From Armatimonadota bacterium (lineage in GTDB: Bacteria; Armatimonadota; JADLDR01): a stretch of DNA of 64,000 nucleotides. Each line of letters begins with the position of its first letter. The first letter of the stretch is position 1. Location: assembly GCA_020846535.1 (NCBI GenBank), contig JADLDR010000041.1, positions 26,604 to 90,603 on the forward strand, in the 5' to 3' direction. Under the pieces are notes generated by a model. That model did no database searches. It was not told the DNA's origin and was given only the letters and a program-made list of their open reading frames with translations. Position numbers and translations under genes: made by a program. Shown one piece after another: positions 44,175 through 52,494 of the stretch.

Positions 44175-44984
44175 CTATCGCCTCCGGCCCTTTCGCAGGG
44201 CGATCCCCCACCCCGCGCAGGCGGCAGACAGGACCAGAAGGCCTGCGGGCTCGGGAACGGATGGCGGGGTGACCGGATCGGGGCCGCGGCCCGGGTGGCT
44301 GCCTCCGCCGAAGAGCTGCGCCCCGCAGCCGATCAGTAGCGGGATCGTCAGCGCGGAGCCGCCGGGCGCGATGGGAGATGGGATATCGGCAGCCTCGGAG
44401 GGCAGGCTGTCCAGGTTCGGGGCAAACTCCGGCTCGATGTTGGTCGTGACGCCGACGGCAATCGGCTCTGAAGTCGGGTTGAACAGGTAAGCGACTTGGG
44501 GAGACGGGAGCGCCTCCTGCGGCGGAGCCGTCTGAGGCACGGGCTTGGGCGGTTTTATCGCAGGTTTCCCGGTGGCCTTCCACTGGCGAGGCGGCACCCA
44601 GACGGCGTTCCCGCACTTGCCCCGGATGGCGATCCGTCCCGAAGGCCGGTGGCGGAAAACGACCTCGTTTTTCTTCATCCGGATCGGGTGATAGCGCCCG
44701 TCATCGAACAGGACGCGCACACTGCCTTTCGTTTTCGGCGTGCGGACGACTTCCAGATTCCCCAAAAACGACTCCAGACTTTCCCCGTAGACATCCTCAG
44801 CCAGATGGCGGTAGACCTGGCGGGCAAGCGGATTCTTCCGGATTTTTATCCGAAGTTCGGCGACGCTGCGAACCCCTCCGGGCAGGATATTGTATCTCGG
44901 TTCGGGGGCGGCCTCCAGGACGGCTGAAGCCAGGACGGCCCAGCAGATCCCCAGCGCCCGGAGGTACATCCGTTTTCTGATCAT
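44175..44984 (-). CDS. PEP-CTERM sorted exported protein, unknown function
   Basis: 269 aa. Signal peptide MYLRALGICWAVLASAVLEA. The C-terminus has the full PEP-CTERM layout: VPEPAGLLVLSAACAGWGIA then RKGRRR, meaning cleavage and anchoring by an exosortase. The mature part has a basic conserved-looking region (VRVLFDDGRYHPIRMKKNE, RIAIRGKCGNAVW) followed by a Pro-rich linker (KPAIKPPKPVPQTAPP) and a second hydrophobic segment near 215-230. No exosortase gene is in the window. PEP-CTERM proteins are often matrix components; nothing further can be said of function. Confidence 0.78.
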   Translation of the reverse strand: MIRKRMYLRALGICWAVLASAVLEAAPEPRYNILPGGVRSVAELRIKIRKNPLARQVYRHLAEDVYGESLESFLGNLEVVRTPKTKGSVRVLFDDGRYHPIRMKKNEVVFRHRPSGRIAIRGKCGNAVWVPPRQWKATGKPAIKPPKPVPQTAPPQEALPSPQVAYLFNPTSEPIAVGVTTNIEPEFAPNLDSLPSEAADIPSPIAPGGSALTIPLLIGCGAQLFGGGSHPGRGPDPVTPPSVPEPAGLLVLSAACAGWGIALRKGRRR

Positions 44985-45212
44985 GAAGTTCCCTTCCTAT
45001 ATGATGTCAGGAAGAGCCAACGCATCGTTTTGGAACGTCTGACAGCCCTCTATACCTCATCGTCCATTCGCAACAAGCAGTCGTTTTCTTCGGCTCTTCC
45101 ACTCTCAATAGTTTGAGTCAGCAATACCCCGGATTGTTCCTTCCATGCATCCGTAAATTTACCGGTTTTTGTGAAAAACTTTTCTAATACAGCAAATTTC
45201 ATGCTTGTCTGG
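44985..45212. other. AT-richer intergenic region without a convincing gene
   Basis: This gap is visibly lower in GC than its surroundings. A minus-strand frame from ATG 45202 to about 45050 (50 codons, starting MKFAVLEKFFTKTGKF) is open but matches nothing I recognise and has no clear ribosome binding site. The region must include the promoter of the PEP-CTERM gene. Confidence 0.4.
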
Positions 45213-45263
45213 CAATAAAAACAAGCCCTTGCCACCGTATTTATTGTCGGCGACAAGGGCTTG
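45213..45263 (-). terminator. Intrinsic terminator of the DUF2961 gene
   Basis: On the minus strand CAAGCCCTTG (45263-45254) pairs perfectly with CAAGGGCTTG (45231-45222) across a 22-base loop and is followed immediately by TTTTTATT. It lies 19 bases after the stop of the DUF2961 gene, in the right orientation. Confidence 0.82.
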
Positions 45264-45281
45264 AATATTTAGAGGGAGAGC

Positions 45282-46334
45282 CTAGTGAAGCGATTTATCG
45301 GTGGGATCCAGCACGATATTTTCGATGGGGGCGCGTTCGGCGGCAGGGGGAAGGGCCGGGAATGCCCTATGCGGCTCGGTTTGATACCAGTAGGCGGTGG
45401 AGGAATAGTCGTCCGAGCGGCGGTTGGCGTGGCCGTGTTCGATAGTAACCCGGATCGATTCATCGAAGATCACGGGGTCTTCGATGTGGAAGCGGTACAT
45501 GGAATGCTTGCCCGTGTAATCCTCATTGCCCTTACGCGAATAGCCGTGATAGGGGGTGCAGTATTCGCGGCTCAGTTCGTTGAAGTTCCAGGCCCCGCAA
45601 AAGTAGTCCTCCAGGCCGGTTCCGTGCAGGGAGGGAGGCCAGCCTTCGCCGTCGATATAGATCATATCGTCTCCTTCGCCCCACCAGCCGGTGTGCAGGC
45701 CGTGGATGTGCATCACACAGCCCACGTAGTGGCCCCGGCCCTCGGCCTCCATGATCACGAAGTTTTCGTCTCCGGTGGTGTTTTTGGTGACATCCTGGCC
45801 CTGGCAGGGGTTTTCACGCCGCCACTGGCAGTGGAATCGCCCCATGTTCTCCGGCTCTTCAGGCCAGGCCTCATAATCCACATAATAGTAGAAGGCTCCG
45901 ACCTCCGTCTCCCCTTCGTTGGCGGCCTCGATGCGGGCCCCTTTGCCGAAGGGCATGGGAAAGAAGCAGTTCATGGCGCGGTAGGAGACGGTGAGCGGGG
46001 CGGACGACCAGTAGTGCGGCAGGCTGTAGCCAACGCCGAAGAAATCGCCGATGGGCGACTCGATGCTGGGACTGTCCTCCCCGTCCCACCAGGCCCGCAG
46101 GACGATCTTCCGCAGGTGGTGGGGGTCGGCGCAGGCGATGGTCACCCAGATATGATTGACGCATCCGGCCCCTTCGATCTCGGCCATCGTGAGTTTTTCC
46201 CCGGGCGGAATGGGCCGGTAATCCCGGTTGCCGCCCGTGGGATCGAAGCTGGAGATGCGCTTGCTTTTGCCGTCCCTCAAGGCGGCCAGACCGCGAAGAG
46301 GGCTTCCGGGAAGGCCCTTGGCAAGATTGGACAT
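45282..46334 (-). CDS. DUF2961 protein, glycoside hydrolase family 172-like
   Basis: 350 aa, with AAAGGAGG before ATG 46334. DUF2961 features: KSKRISSFDPTGGNRDY at the start, GCVNHIWVTIA, LRKIVLRAWWDGEDSPSIESP, GDFFGVGY, FFPMPFGKGARIEAAN, and GTGLEDYFCGAWNF. The family was reassigned as GH172 after some members were shown to act on difructose anhydride and alpha-D-fructofuranosides or arabinofuranosides. It forms hexamers of viral-capsid-like jelly rolls. No signal peptide, so likely cytoplasmic. It has its own downstream terminator; the siroheme synthase lies 85 bases upstream on the same strand. Confidence 0.92.
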   Translation of the reverse strand: MSNLAKGLPGSPLRGLAALRDGKSKRISSFDPTGGNRDYRPIPPGEKLTMAEIEGAGCVNHIWVTIACADPHHLRKIVLRAWWDGEDSPSIESPIGDFFGVGYSLPHYWSSAPLTVSYRAMNCFFPMPFGKGARIEAANEGETEVGAFYYYVDYEAWPEEPENMGRFHCQWRRENPCQGQDVTKNTTGDENFVIMEAEGRGHYVGCVMHIHGLHTGWWGEGDDMIYIDGEGWPPSLHGTGLEDYFCGAWNFNELSREYCTPYHGYSRKGNEDYTGKHSMYRFHIEDPVIFDESIRVTIEHGHANRRSDDYSSTAYWYQTEPHRAFPALPPAAERAPIENIVLDPTDKSLH

Positions 46335-46418
46335 GAAAACCTCCTTTAAATGGAGAAACGCCCTGAGCCGGACGTTTTCGTTTAAGTGGATATTCGCGGG
46401 GGAACGCGGGATTCCTGC

Positions 46419-47039
46419 TTACGGGTCGGTTTCCTCCAGAAACCAGCGGGGATAGACGAAATGGCCCTCCAGGGCGAAGCCCTGCACAGCGCGGCGCAGG
46501 ATTTCGGAGCGCCGGGCGGCATCGGGGATGTCGCGGTTCAGTCGCTCTTTCAGATCGGCCAGAGCATAGGTGAAGCGGACGAAGGTGCCGTCCATGACAG
46601 CCTCCAGGTTTTGCCTGAGGCGCTTCGCCATCGCCGGGCTGGTGCCGCCGGTGGTGAAGGTCATCCGCAGCAGCCCTCGCTCGCAGACGGAGGCCATAGT
46701 GATGTTGGAGTACCGGGGGCGGTCTATGGCGCAGAAAAGGAAGCGGTCGCCTTCGCAGGCGGCGGCGATGGCTTCGTTCAGGGCGGAGCGTCCTTTCATA
46801 CAGTTGATGACCAGAAAAACCTCTTCCAGATCGCCCGGCTCGAAGTCGCGGCAGAGCAGTTCGAGTGATTCGAGCGATTCCACAGCGCGGATCTCGTCGG
46901 TCGGATCGGAACAGACAAGGCACACTCTGGCTCCGGCCTGGCAGAGGGCGACGGCCTTTTCCGCGGCCTCGCGGTCGTTACCGATCACCAGGCAGCGGCG
47001 TCCTTGGACGATCAGGGCAACAGGGAAGCTGGCAATCAT
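46419..47039 (-). CDS. Precorrin-2 dehydrogenase / sirohydrochlorin ferrochelatase
   Basis: 206 aa, the length of stand-alone siroheme-synthase N-domain proteins (Met8/SirC type). A Rossmann start is visible (PVALIVQGRRCLVIGNDREA, with GxxxxA), then FLVINCMKGRSALN, FLFCAIDRPRYSNITMAS (substrate Asp/Asn region) and LLRMTFTTGGTSPAMAKRLR, the family signature. It oxidises precorrin-2 with NAD and may insert iron to give sirohaem for sulfite or nitrite reductases. No other tetrapyrrole gene is present here, apart from URO-D-like proteins that are not HemE. Confidence 0.9.
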   Translation of the reverse strand: MIASFPVALIVQGRRCLVIGNDREAAEKAVALCQAGARVCLVCSDPTDEIRAVESLESLELLCRDFEPGDLEEVFLVINCMKGRSALNEAIAAACEGDRFLFCAIDRPRYSNITMASVCERGLLRMTFTTGGTSPAMAKRLRQNLEAVMDGTFVRFTYALADLKERLNRDIPDAARRSEILRRAVQGFALEGHFVYPRWFLEETDP

Positions 47040-47126
47040 ATAATTTCTCGTGCAAAACCGAACAAAACGGTCGAGACAAGGAGAGGAAGAAGGCGTCTAT
47101 GCAGCCGGACCGCCGGAAGGCGGGGC

Positions 47127-47333
47127 TTAACCGGCCAGTTCCAGATAGACGGGCGAGGCTTCGCGCAAAAGGAACACCGCGCCGGGCCGCACCCGGTCGG
47201 AGCAGGTGAGTTGCACGTGGTCAGGCAGCTTGACGGTCAGAAGGTTTGCGTAATCGGAGGAATGGCAGACAAGGCGGGTGGGAGGAGGGTTCTCCTCCTT
47301 CCCCAGAAGGCGCAGGATTTGCTGTGGGTGCAT
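47127..47333 (-). CDS. Small conserved-looking protein, unknown
   Basis: 68 aa, ATG 47333 preceded by TAGGAGCG at good spacing on the minus strand. The sequence (MHPQQILRLLGKEENPPPTR, then LLTVKLPDHVQLTCSDRVRPGAVFLLREA) suggests a small beta-rich cytoplasmic protein; no family is recognised. The ribosome binding site and independent frame support a real gene, although a chance frame is possible. It lies 87 bases before the siroheme-synthase gene on the same strand and could be its leader partner. Confidence 0.45.
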   Translation of the reverse strand: MHPQQILRLLGKEENPPPTRLVCHSSDYANLLTVKLPDHVQLTCSDRVRPGAVFLLREASPVYLELAG

Positions 47334-47444
47334 GGGATCGCTCCTAGCTCGGGGTGGGAGTATGTCCAGGTTGGATTTAGATTATACACCCCGGAAGGGG
47401 CGCGAGTCAAGAGGAAACATCAGTTTGCGGGAAGATTTTTTTGG

Positions 47445-47567
47445 GGCGGGGGGATGGGCTTTACCACCGATGAACACCGATCAAAGCAGGATAAAGACAG
47501 ATATTTTTTGATCCGTTTTGATCCGTTTTGATCCGTTTTGATCGGTAGTAAAGCCCATCCCCCCGCC
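47445..47567. repeat. Long inverted repeat with 10-bp tandem repeats in the loop
   Basis: Perfect 20-base arms at 47445-47464 (GGCGGGGGGATGGGCTTTAC) and 47548-47567. Further pairing continues inward (ACCGATGAACACCGATCAAA against TTTTGATCGGT). The loop holds three exact tandem copies of ATCCGTTTTG at 47511-47540. It fills the gap 47334-47583, which has no gene, and is related in layout to 52367-52490. Confidence 0.8.
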
Positions 47568-47583
47568 AGCGCAATCCTTCGAC

Positions 47584-48360
47584 CTACTTGCCCAGCGCCT
47601 TCAGCGCCTTCAGGCAGAGGTCTACCGCTTCCAGGGAGGGGTAGGCGGCGCTTTCGTATTCGACGGTGTACCACTTTGTGTTGCCCTGGGTCTCGCAGAG
47701 ATGGAATATCTCCTTCCAGGGCACATCGTCATCTCCGATGATGGGATCGAAGCCCTTTTCCGGGTTCTCGGCCCCGGCCTTTTTGGAGTAGGGTTTCAGG
47801 TGGATGGTATCGCACCGGCCCGGATATCGCTTCAGGATGGAAACCAGGTCGGCCCCGCCGAAGAGGGCGTTCCCCAGGTCGAACTGCATCACCACATCGG
47901 GAACTGTTTCCCCGAAGAAGATATCCCAGGGCAGCTCGCCGTCCATCGGATTGAACTCGGTGTGGTGGTTGTGGTAGCCGGTCTTCAGGCCCAGCGGCTT
48001 GAGATTGGCGGCGACCTCGTTGAAGATATTCGCGGTTTCGCGCCAGGCGGCGGGAGAGGCCGTGCGCTCTTGGGCCAGGCCAGGGACGATCAGGAACGGG
48101 TTGCCGATGGTCTGGTTGAATTCCACCGTTTTCTCGAACTGATCGCCCAGCAGGGTATCGAGGCCGATATGGGTTCCGGCCACCTTCAGGCCGTTGTCGT
48201 CCACCATCTTCCGGAGCTCCGCGGCGCTGTAGCCGTGATAGCCCGCAAACTCCACGCCCTCATATCCCATGCGGGCCACCGCCTCCAGCGTACCCGGCAG
48301 ATCCTTCGCGCAGTCTTCCCGTACGGAGTAGAGTTCCAATGCAATCGGTATTCTTGCCAT
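47584..48360 (-). CDS. Sugar phosphate isomerase/epimerase (TIM barrel)
   Basis: 258 aa with AAGGAGG upstream of ATG 48360. Typical AP-endonuclease-2-like sugar isomerase: IALELYSVREDCAKDLPGTL, GYEGVEFAGYHGYSAAELRK, KVAGTHIGLD, KTGYHNHHTEF, VMQFDLGNALF, TIHLKPYS and YTVEYE carry the metal-binding Glu, Asp, His and Glu residues. Members act on free ketoses, inosose or hydroxypyruvate-like compounds. It is more similar to the common IolE/Hyi-like type than the isomerase at 39388. Divergent from the sialidase-like gene at 48517, with 156 bases between them for promoters. Confidence 0.88.
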   Translation of the reverse strand: MARIPIALELYSVREDCAKDLPGTLEAVARMGYEGVEFAGYHGYSAAELRKMVDDNGLKVAGTHIGLDTLLGDQFEKTVEFNQTIGNPFLIVPGLAQERTASPAAWRETANIFNEVAANLKPLGLKTGYHNHHTEFNPMDGELPWDIFFGETVPDVVMQFDLGNALFGGADLVSILKRYPGRCDTIHLKPYSKKAGAENPEKGFDPIIGDDDVPWKEIFHLCETQGNTKWYTVEYESAAYPSLEAVDLCLKALKALGK

Positions 48361-48516
48361 GTCCGTCCTCCTTAGATTCTCAGGCGAAACCCCGCCTGTA
48401 GGCTCCAGCCATTATTCGGGAAGCGGCGCATCTTTCCTTCTCGAAGGGCAGGATTTTGGAGCGCCGCGTGGAATAATGAAAGACACTCTGGAAACCCGAG
48501 TCTGCGGAGGACGCCT

Positions 48517-49518
48517 ATGAGCGGTATCTTCGAATCCATCGTCTGCCCGGCGGGAGAGGGCAATCCCCGAAACTCCGAGGCGTCTTTGCTGGAACTCAAG
48601 GACGGGAGGCTCCTGCTGGCCTACTCCCGGTTCTACGGGGGTTCGGAGGATGCGGCCTCCGGCGATATCTCAGGCAGGATTTCAGAGGACGGCGGGAGAA
48701 GCTGGTCGGCGATTTTCACCCTCCGGAAAAACGACGGCCTGCAAAACGTGATGTCGGCAAGCCTCCTGCGGCTGGCCTCCGGCAGGGCCGCCTTCATGTA
48801 TCTGCGGAAAAACGGCGACTCCGACCTGCACGCCTTCCTGAGAACGAGCGGCGACGACTGTCGGATCTGGTCGGAGGAGGTCTGCTGCACTCCCGGGGAA
48901 GGCTATTTCGTGGTCAACAACGACCGTCTGGTGCAACTGGCCTCGGGCAGACTCCTCGTGCCCGCCTCCTGGACGGCGGACACCGCCCGGGACGGCCACT
49001 ACCGGGCTGTGGTCTTCTATTCCGATGACTGGGGCCTCACCTGGCACACGGGCGGGCAGCGGCTGGACATTCCCGGGCGGGGAGCGATGGAGCCGGGCGT
49101 GATCGAGCTTACGGACGGCAGGGTGTGGATGTTCCTGAGAACCCAGCTCGGCCATGTCTGGCAGTCTTTCTCAGAGGACGGCGGGATTTCCTGGGAAGCG
49201 CCCTCGCAGTCGCCGGTGATTGCCCCCGAATCGCCCTCGCAGGTGAAACGGATGCCCTCCGGCAGGCTGCTCATGATTTTCAACCACCACCCCCTCGCCC
49301 GCACGCCCCTGACGGCTGCGGTCTCCGCCGACGAAGGGGCCTCCTGGAGCCGTTTCAAGAACATCGAGGATAACCCCGCCCACGGCTATTCCTACCCGAG
49401 CATCCTTTTTGTGGGCGACCGCTGTCTGCTGACCTATTATCTGGATACCGGGGGCTGGAACCTGTCCCTCAAATTCAGGAGCCTGCCCTGGAGATGGTTC
49501 GAGGAAGGTGCCGGATGA
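48517..49518 (+). CDS. Sialidase/neuraminidase-fold hydrolase
   Basis: 333 aa. Four Asp-boxes (S-x-D-x-G-x-x-W) mark a six-bladed sialidase propeller: SEDGGRSWS near 58, SDDWGLTW near 169, SEDGGISWE near 219 and SADEGASWS near 271. RNSEASLLELKDGRLLLAYSRF at the N-terminus fits the GH33-like BNR family. No signal peptide, so probably cytoplasmic. The arginine triad of true sialidases is not clearly seen; it may act on another ulosonic acid or sugar. The next gene starts inside its stop codon (ATGA). Confidence 0.8.
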   Translation: MSGIFESIVCPAGEGNPRNSEASLLELKDGRLLLAYSRFYGGSEDAASGDISGRISEDGGRSWSAIFTLRKNDGLQNVMSASLLRLASGRAAFMYLRKNGDSDLHAFLRTSGDDCRIWSEEVCCTPGEGYFVVNNDRLVQLASGRLLVPASWTADTARDGHYRAVVFYSDDWGLTWHTGGQRLDIPGRGAMEPGVIELTDGRVWMFLRTQLGHVWQSFSEDGGISWEAPSQSPVIAPESPSQVKRMPSGRLLMIFNHHPLARTPLTAAVSADEGASWSRFKNIEDNPAHGYSYPSILFVGDRCLLTYYLDTGGWNLSLKFRSLPWRWFEEGAG

Positions 49519-50513
49519 GTACGAGCCGCGTTTCGGTCTTCGGGGCGGGAAGCTGGGGGACGGCGCTGGCCGTCCTGCTCGCCCGGAAAGGGATCGAGGT
49601 CTGCCTGTGGGGGCGCGATCCGGAACAGATGGCCCTGATGCGCCGAGAACGGGCCAACCGCCGCTACCTGCCCGGGGCGTCCTTTCCCGATACACTCCGT
49701 CTGAGCGATCATCTCGATGAGGCCGCCGCGTTCGGGGAGATGGCCGTCCTGGCCGTCCCCTCCTCCGGCATGGAGGCGATGGCGGATTCCCTGGGCTCCG
49801 CGCCCCTGGCGGCCCGCGCGGTGGTCAGCGCAGCCAAGGGACTGCACGGCGAGACCGGGGAGCGCATGTCCCGGGTGATCGCCCGCCGCCTTGCGCCGCC
49901 CCTGGCCGTCCTCTCCGGCCCCAATCTAGCCGTGGAACTGGCCCGCCAGGTCCCGACCGCTACGGTGATCGCCTCCGAGGATAAAGAAACCGCCCGGCAG
50001 GCGCAGCAGGCGTTCCGCACTCCCCTCTTCCGGGTTTACACCTCTTCCGATGTGGTCGGCGTAGAACTAGGCGGGTCGCTCAAAAATATCATCGCTATCG
50101 CTGCAGGCATCGGCGACGGGCTGGGCTACGGCAACAACACAAAGGCTACCCTGATGACCCGCGGCCTGGCCGAGATGACCCGACTAGGCGTGGCCTCCGG
50201 GGCGAACCCGCAGACCTTTCTCGGGCTGGCCGGCGTGGGCGACCTAGTGGCGACCTGCGCCAGCCCCCTGAGCCGCAACTGGAAGGTAGGCGATGCGCTG
50301 GGCAGGGGGCTGCCGATGGAGGAAGCTCTCGCCTCCACCGGACAGGTGGCGGAGGGTGTCCCCACCACCCGGGCCGCCTGCCGCCTGGCCGAAAAAGCCG
50401 GGGTGGATATGCCCATCACCGCCGCCCTCTACCGCATCCTCTATGAAAACACGCCCCTCCGGACCGCCATCGCCGACTTGATGAGCCGGGAGGGGCGGGA
50501 AGAGGAGTTCTGA
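49515..50513 (+). CDS. gpsA: NAD(P)-dependent glycerol-3-phosphate dehydrogenase
   Basis: 332 aa from ATG 49515, overlapping the upstream stop. NAD-binding motif GAGSWGTALAVLLARKG, then SGPNLAVELARQVPTATVIAS, a catalytic-Lys region LGGSLKNIIAIAAGIGDGL, GNNTKATLMTRGLAEM and GLAGVGDLVATC, all typical of GpsA. It reduces dihydroxyacetone phosphate to sn-glycerol 3-phosphate for membrane lipid synthesis, in the cytoplasm. This is the clearest housekeeping gene in the window. It overlaps the P1 peptidase gene downstream (TGATG), an unusual partner. Confidence 0.97.
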   Translation: MSTSRVSVFGAGSWGTALAVLLARKGIEVCLWGRDPEQMALMRRERANRRYLPGASFPDTLRLSDHLDEAAAFGEMAVLAVPSSGMEAMADSLGSAPLAARAVVSAAKGLHGETGERMSRVIARRLAPPLAVLSGPNLAVELARQVPTATVIASEDKETARQAQQAFRTPLFRVYTSSDVVGVELGGSLKNIIAIAAGIGDGLGYGNNTKATLMTRGLAEMTRLGVASGANPQTFLGLAGVGDLVATCASPLSRNWKVGDALGRGLPMEEALASTGQVAEGVPTTRAACRLAEKAGVDMPITAALYRILYENTPLRTAIADLMSREGREEEF

Positions 50514-51490
50514 TGATCGGAGCCATCACCGACGTGCCGGGTATCCGGGTCGGCCACGCCACCGCTCCGCAGGCTCTGACCGGTTGTACCGTCGTTCTCT
50601 GCGAGGCCGGGGCGGTCGGCGGGGTCTCTGTCCGCGGCGGGGCGGCCAGCACGCATGGAACCGACATGCTTTCCGTCCTGAACCTGGTCGAAAAGTGCCA
50701 TGCGGTCGTGCTGACCGGAGGGAGCGCCTTCGGGCTGGACAGCGTGTGCGGCGTGATGGACTGGTTGGAGGAACGCCGCGTTGGCTTCGATGTCGGTGTC
50801 ACCTTTGTGCCCATCGTGGCCGGAGCCGTCCTTTTCGACCTGACCCTGGGCAACTGTCGCTCCCGTCCGGACCGGGCTATGGGACGCGCCGCCTGCGAGG
50901 CCGCCACCGGCGGGCCGGTGGCCGAAGGCAATGTCGGGGCGGGAACTGGGGCGACTGTGGGCAAACTCTTCGGGATGGATCGGGCCATGAAAGGCGGCCT
51001 GGGAACGGCCAGCCTGGACGCGGGGGGCGGCCTGATTGTCGGCGCTCTGGCCGCGGTCAACGCCCTGGGGGATGTGAGGGATCCGGAAAGCGGGCGGCTG
51101 CTAGCCGGTGCGCGGCTACCCGGCGAATCGGGATTCGCCGATACCGCCCGCCGGATCCTTTCCGGCCAGACGGCCCCGGGCTTCGCCGCCGCGCAAAACA
51201 CCACCCTTGTCGTGGTGGCGGCCAACGCCCTTCTGACCAAGGAAGAGGCCGTCCGGGCCGCCGAAAGCGCCCATGACGGCCTGGCCCGAACAATCTCGCC
51301 GGCCCATACCCTCTATGACGGCGATACGGTCTTTACCCTGGCGACTGGCGCGGTCAAAGCCGACATCCTACGCGTGGAGGCGGCAGCTGCCGAGGCGGCT
51401 GCCCGGGCGATCCTCCGGGCCGTCCTGACCGCCGAAAGCGCGGGCGGCCTGCCTGCCGCAGGAGATATGCCCGGAGGCGCGGGCTTATGA
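50513..51490 (+). CDS. P1 (DmpA/S58) family peptidase
   Basis: 325 aa, ATG sharing one base with the gpsA stop. DmpA-family features: GAITDVPGIRVGHATAPQAL, GGSAFGLDSVCGVMDWLEER, VGAGTGATVGKL, and NTTLVVVAAN at about 229, close to the autocleavage/nucleophile region of this Ntn-hydrolase. Members act as L-aminopeptidase/D-esterase or beta-peptidyl aminopeptidase. It would be processed into two chains. Coupled by ATGA to the EamA transporter downstream, which might export the product. Confidence 0.9.
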   Translation: MIGAITDVPGIRVGHATAPQALTGCTVVLCEAGAVGGVSVRGGAASTHGTDMLSVLNLVEKCHAVVLTGGSAFGLDSVCGVMDWLEERRVGFDVGVTFVPIVAGAVLFDLTLGNCRSRPDRAMGRAACEAATGGPVAEGNVGAGTGATVGKLFGMDRAMKGGLGTASLDAGGGLIVGALAAVNALGDVRDPESGRLLAGARLPGESGFADTARRILSGQTAPGFAAAQNTTLVVVAANALLTKEEAVRAAESAHDGLARTISPAHTLYDGDTVFTLATGAVKADILRVEAAAAEAAARAILRAVLTAESAGGLPAAGDMPGGAGL

Positions 51491-52362
51491 CCTTCCCGCC
51501 CTTCGCCGGGCTGGCGCTGGGGGTGCTGGGCCTTTCCTTCGCCGCCGTCATGGTGCGCCTCACCGAACCGGCTCCCGCACTGACGGTGGCCGCCTGGCGG
51601 ATGACGCTCTCCGCCCTCCTCGTCCTCCCGGTCGTCCTCTGCCGGGGCCGGGAATCGCTTGCCGAGATGTCGCCGAAGGACAGGGCGCTGGCGGCCCTTG
51701 CCGGCGGCTTCCTGGGCGTTCACTTCGCCACATGGTTTCTGTCGCTTCGCTACACCACCACCGCCAGCTCGGTCGTCCTGGTGACCACCCAGCCGGTCTT
51801 CGTGGCGGCTCTCTCGGCATTGGTCATCCGGGAAAAGCTCTCCCTGAGAGCCGCGGCAGGGATCGGGGTGGCGTTCCTCGGCTCGCTGATCATCAGCTTC
51901 GGAGACCTCCGGCTGGGCCGCGATTATCTGCTGGGCGACGGGCTTGCCCTGGTCGGGGCGATCATGGCGGCCCTGTACATGCTGGTGGGACGCCGGGTGC
52001 GCCAGCGGGCTTCCCTCCTGCCCTATGTCTTCCTTACCTATACCGCCGCTTCCGCCTGCCTCCTGGCCGCCTGCCTGATCTTCGGCTCGCCCCTGACGCT
52101 GCCCGCTCACGCCGCCTTCTGGTCCCTTATGCTGGCCCTGGTTCCGACCCTCCTGGGCCATACCCTGGTCAACTGGTCCCTGCGCTTCGTGCCCGCCTAC
52201 GCCGTGGCCGTCTGCGTCCTGGGCGAGCCGGTCGGATCCGCCTTCTGGGCCTATCTCCTCTTCGGCGACACCCTCGCCCGCGCCACCTATGCGGGCGCGT
52301 CCCTGATCTTCACCGGCGTCTGGCTCACCATCAGGCCGGGCCGGAAAATTCCGGGAAGCTGA
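51487..52362 (+). CDS. EamA/DMT-superfamily transporter
   Basis: 291 aa with about ten hydrophobic segments and the tandem EamA layout. First half: FAGLALGVLGLSFAAVMVRL, then TTASSVVLVTTQPVFVAALSAL and FLGSLIISFGDL. Second half: LLGDGLALVGAIMAALYMLVG, LGHTLVNWSLRFVPAYAVAV, EPVGSAFWAYLLFGD. These are usually metabolite or amino acid exporters in the inner membrane. It overlaps the peptidase gene by 4 bases and ends the plus-strand run that began with the sialidase-like gene. A repeat follows. Confidence 0.93.
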   Translation: MTFPPFAGLALGVLGLSFAAVMVRLTEPAPALTVAAWRMTLSALLVLPVVLCRGRESLAEMSPKDRALAALAGGFLGVHFATWFLSLRYTTTASSVVLVTTQPVFVAALSALVIREKLSLRAAAGIGVAFLGSLIISFGDLRLGRDYLLGDGLALVGAIMAALYMLVGRRVRQRASLLPYVFLTYTAASACLLAACLIFGSPLTLPAHAAFWSLMLALVPTLLGHTLVNWSLRFVPAYAVAVCVLGEPVGSAFWAYLLFGDTLARATYAGASLIFTGVWLTIRPGRKIPGS

Positions 52363-52366
52363 GTCA

Positions 52367-52490
52367 GGCGGAGGATAGTTTTTTAGCACAGATAAACACG
52401 GATAAAAGCGGGATAAAGACGGATAAAGATTTTTATCGGTGTTCATCCTATCCCATCTGTGTTCATCTGTGTTAAAAACTATCCTCCGCC
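52367..52490. repeat. Long inverted repeat (GATAAACACGGATAAA type)
   Basis: Perfect 17-base arms at 52367-52383 (GGCGGAGGATAGTTTTT) and 52474-52490, with further imperfect pairing inside (AGCACAGATAAACACGGAT against ATCTGTGTTCATCTGTGTT). It separates two convergent genes, ending at 52362 and 52495, and may stop transcription from both sides. Similar CACCGATGAACACGGATAAA-type repeats are widespread in environmental genomes. Confidence 0.8.
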
Positions 52491-52494
52491 GCCC

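Noticed and set aside
46570..47043. Plus-strand frame opposite the siroheme-synthase gene
   Set aside because: Ser/Arg-rich mirror of a clearly recognisable enzyme; no motifs of its own.
47505..47545. Short CRISPR-like repeat array
   Set aside because: Units are 10 bases in direct tandem without spacers; it is a simple tandem repeat in the loop of an inverted repeat.
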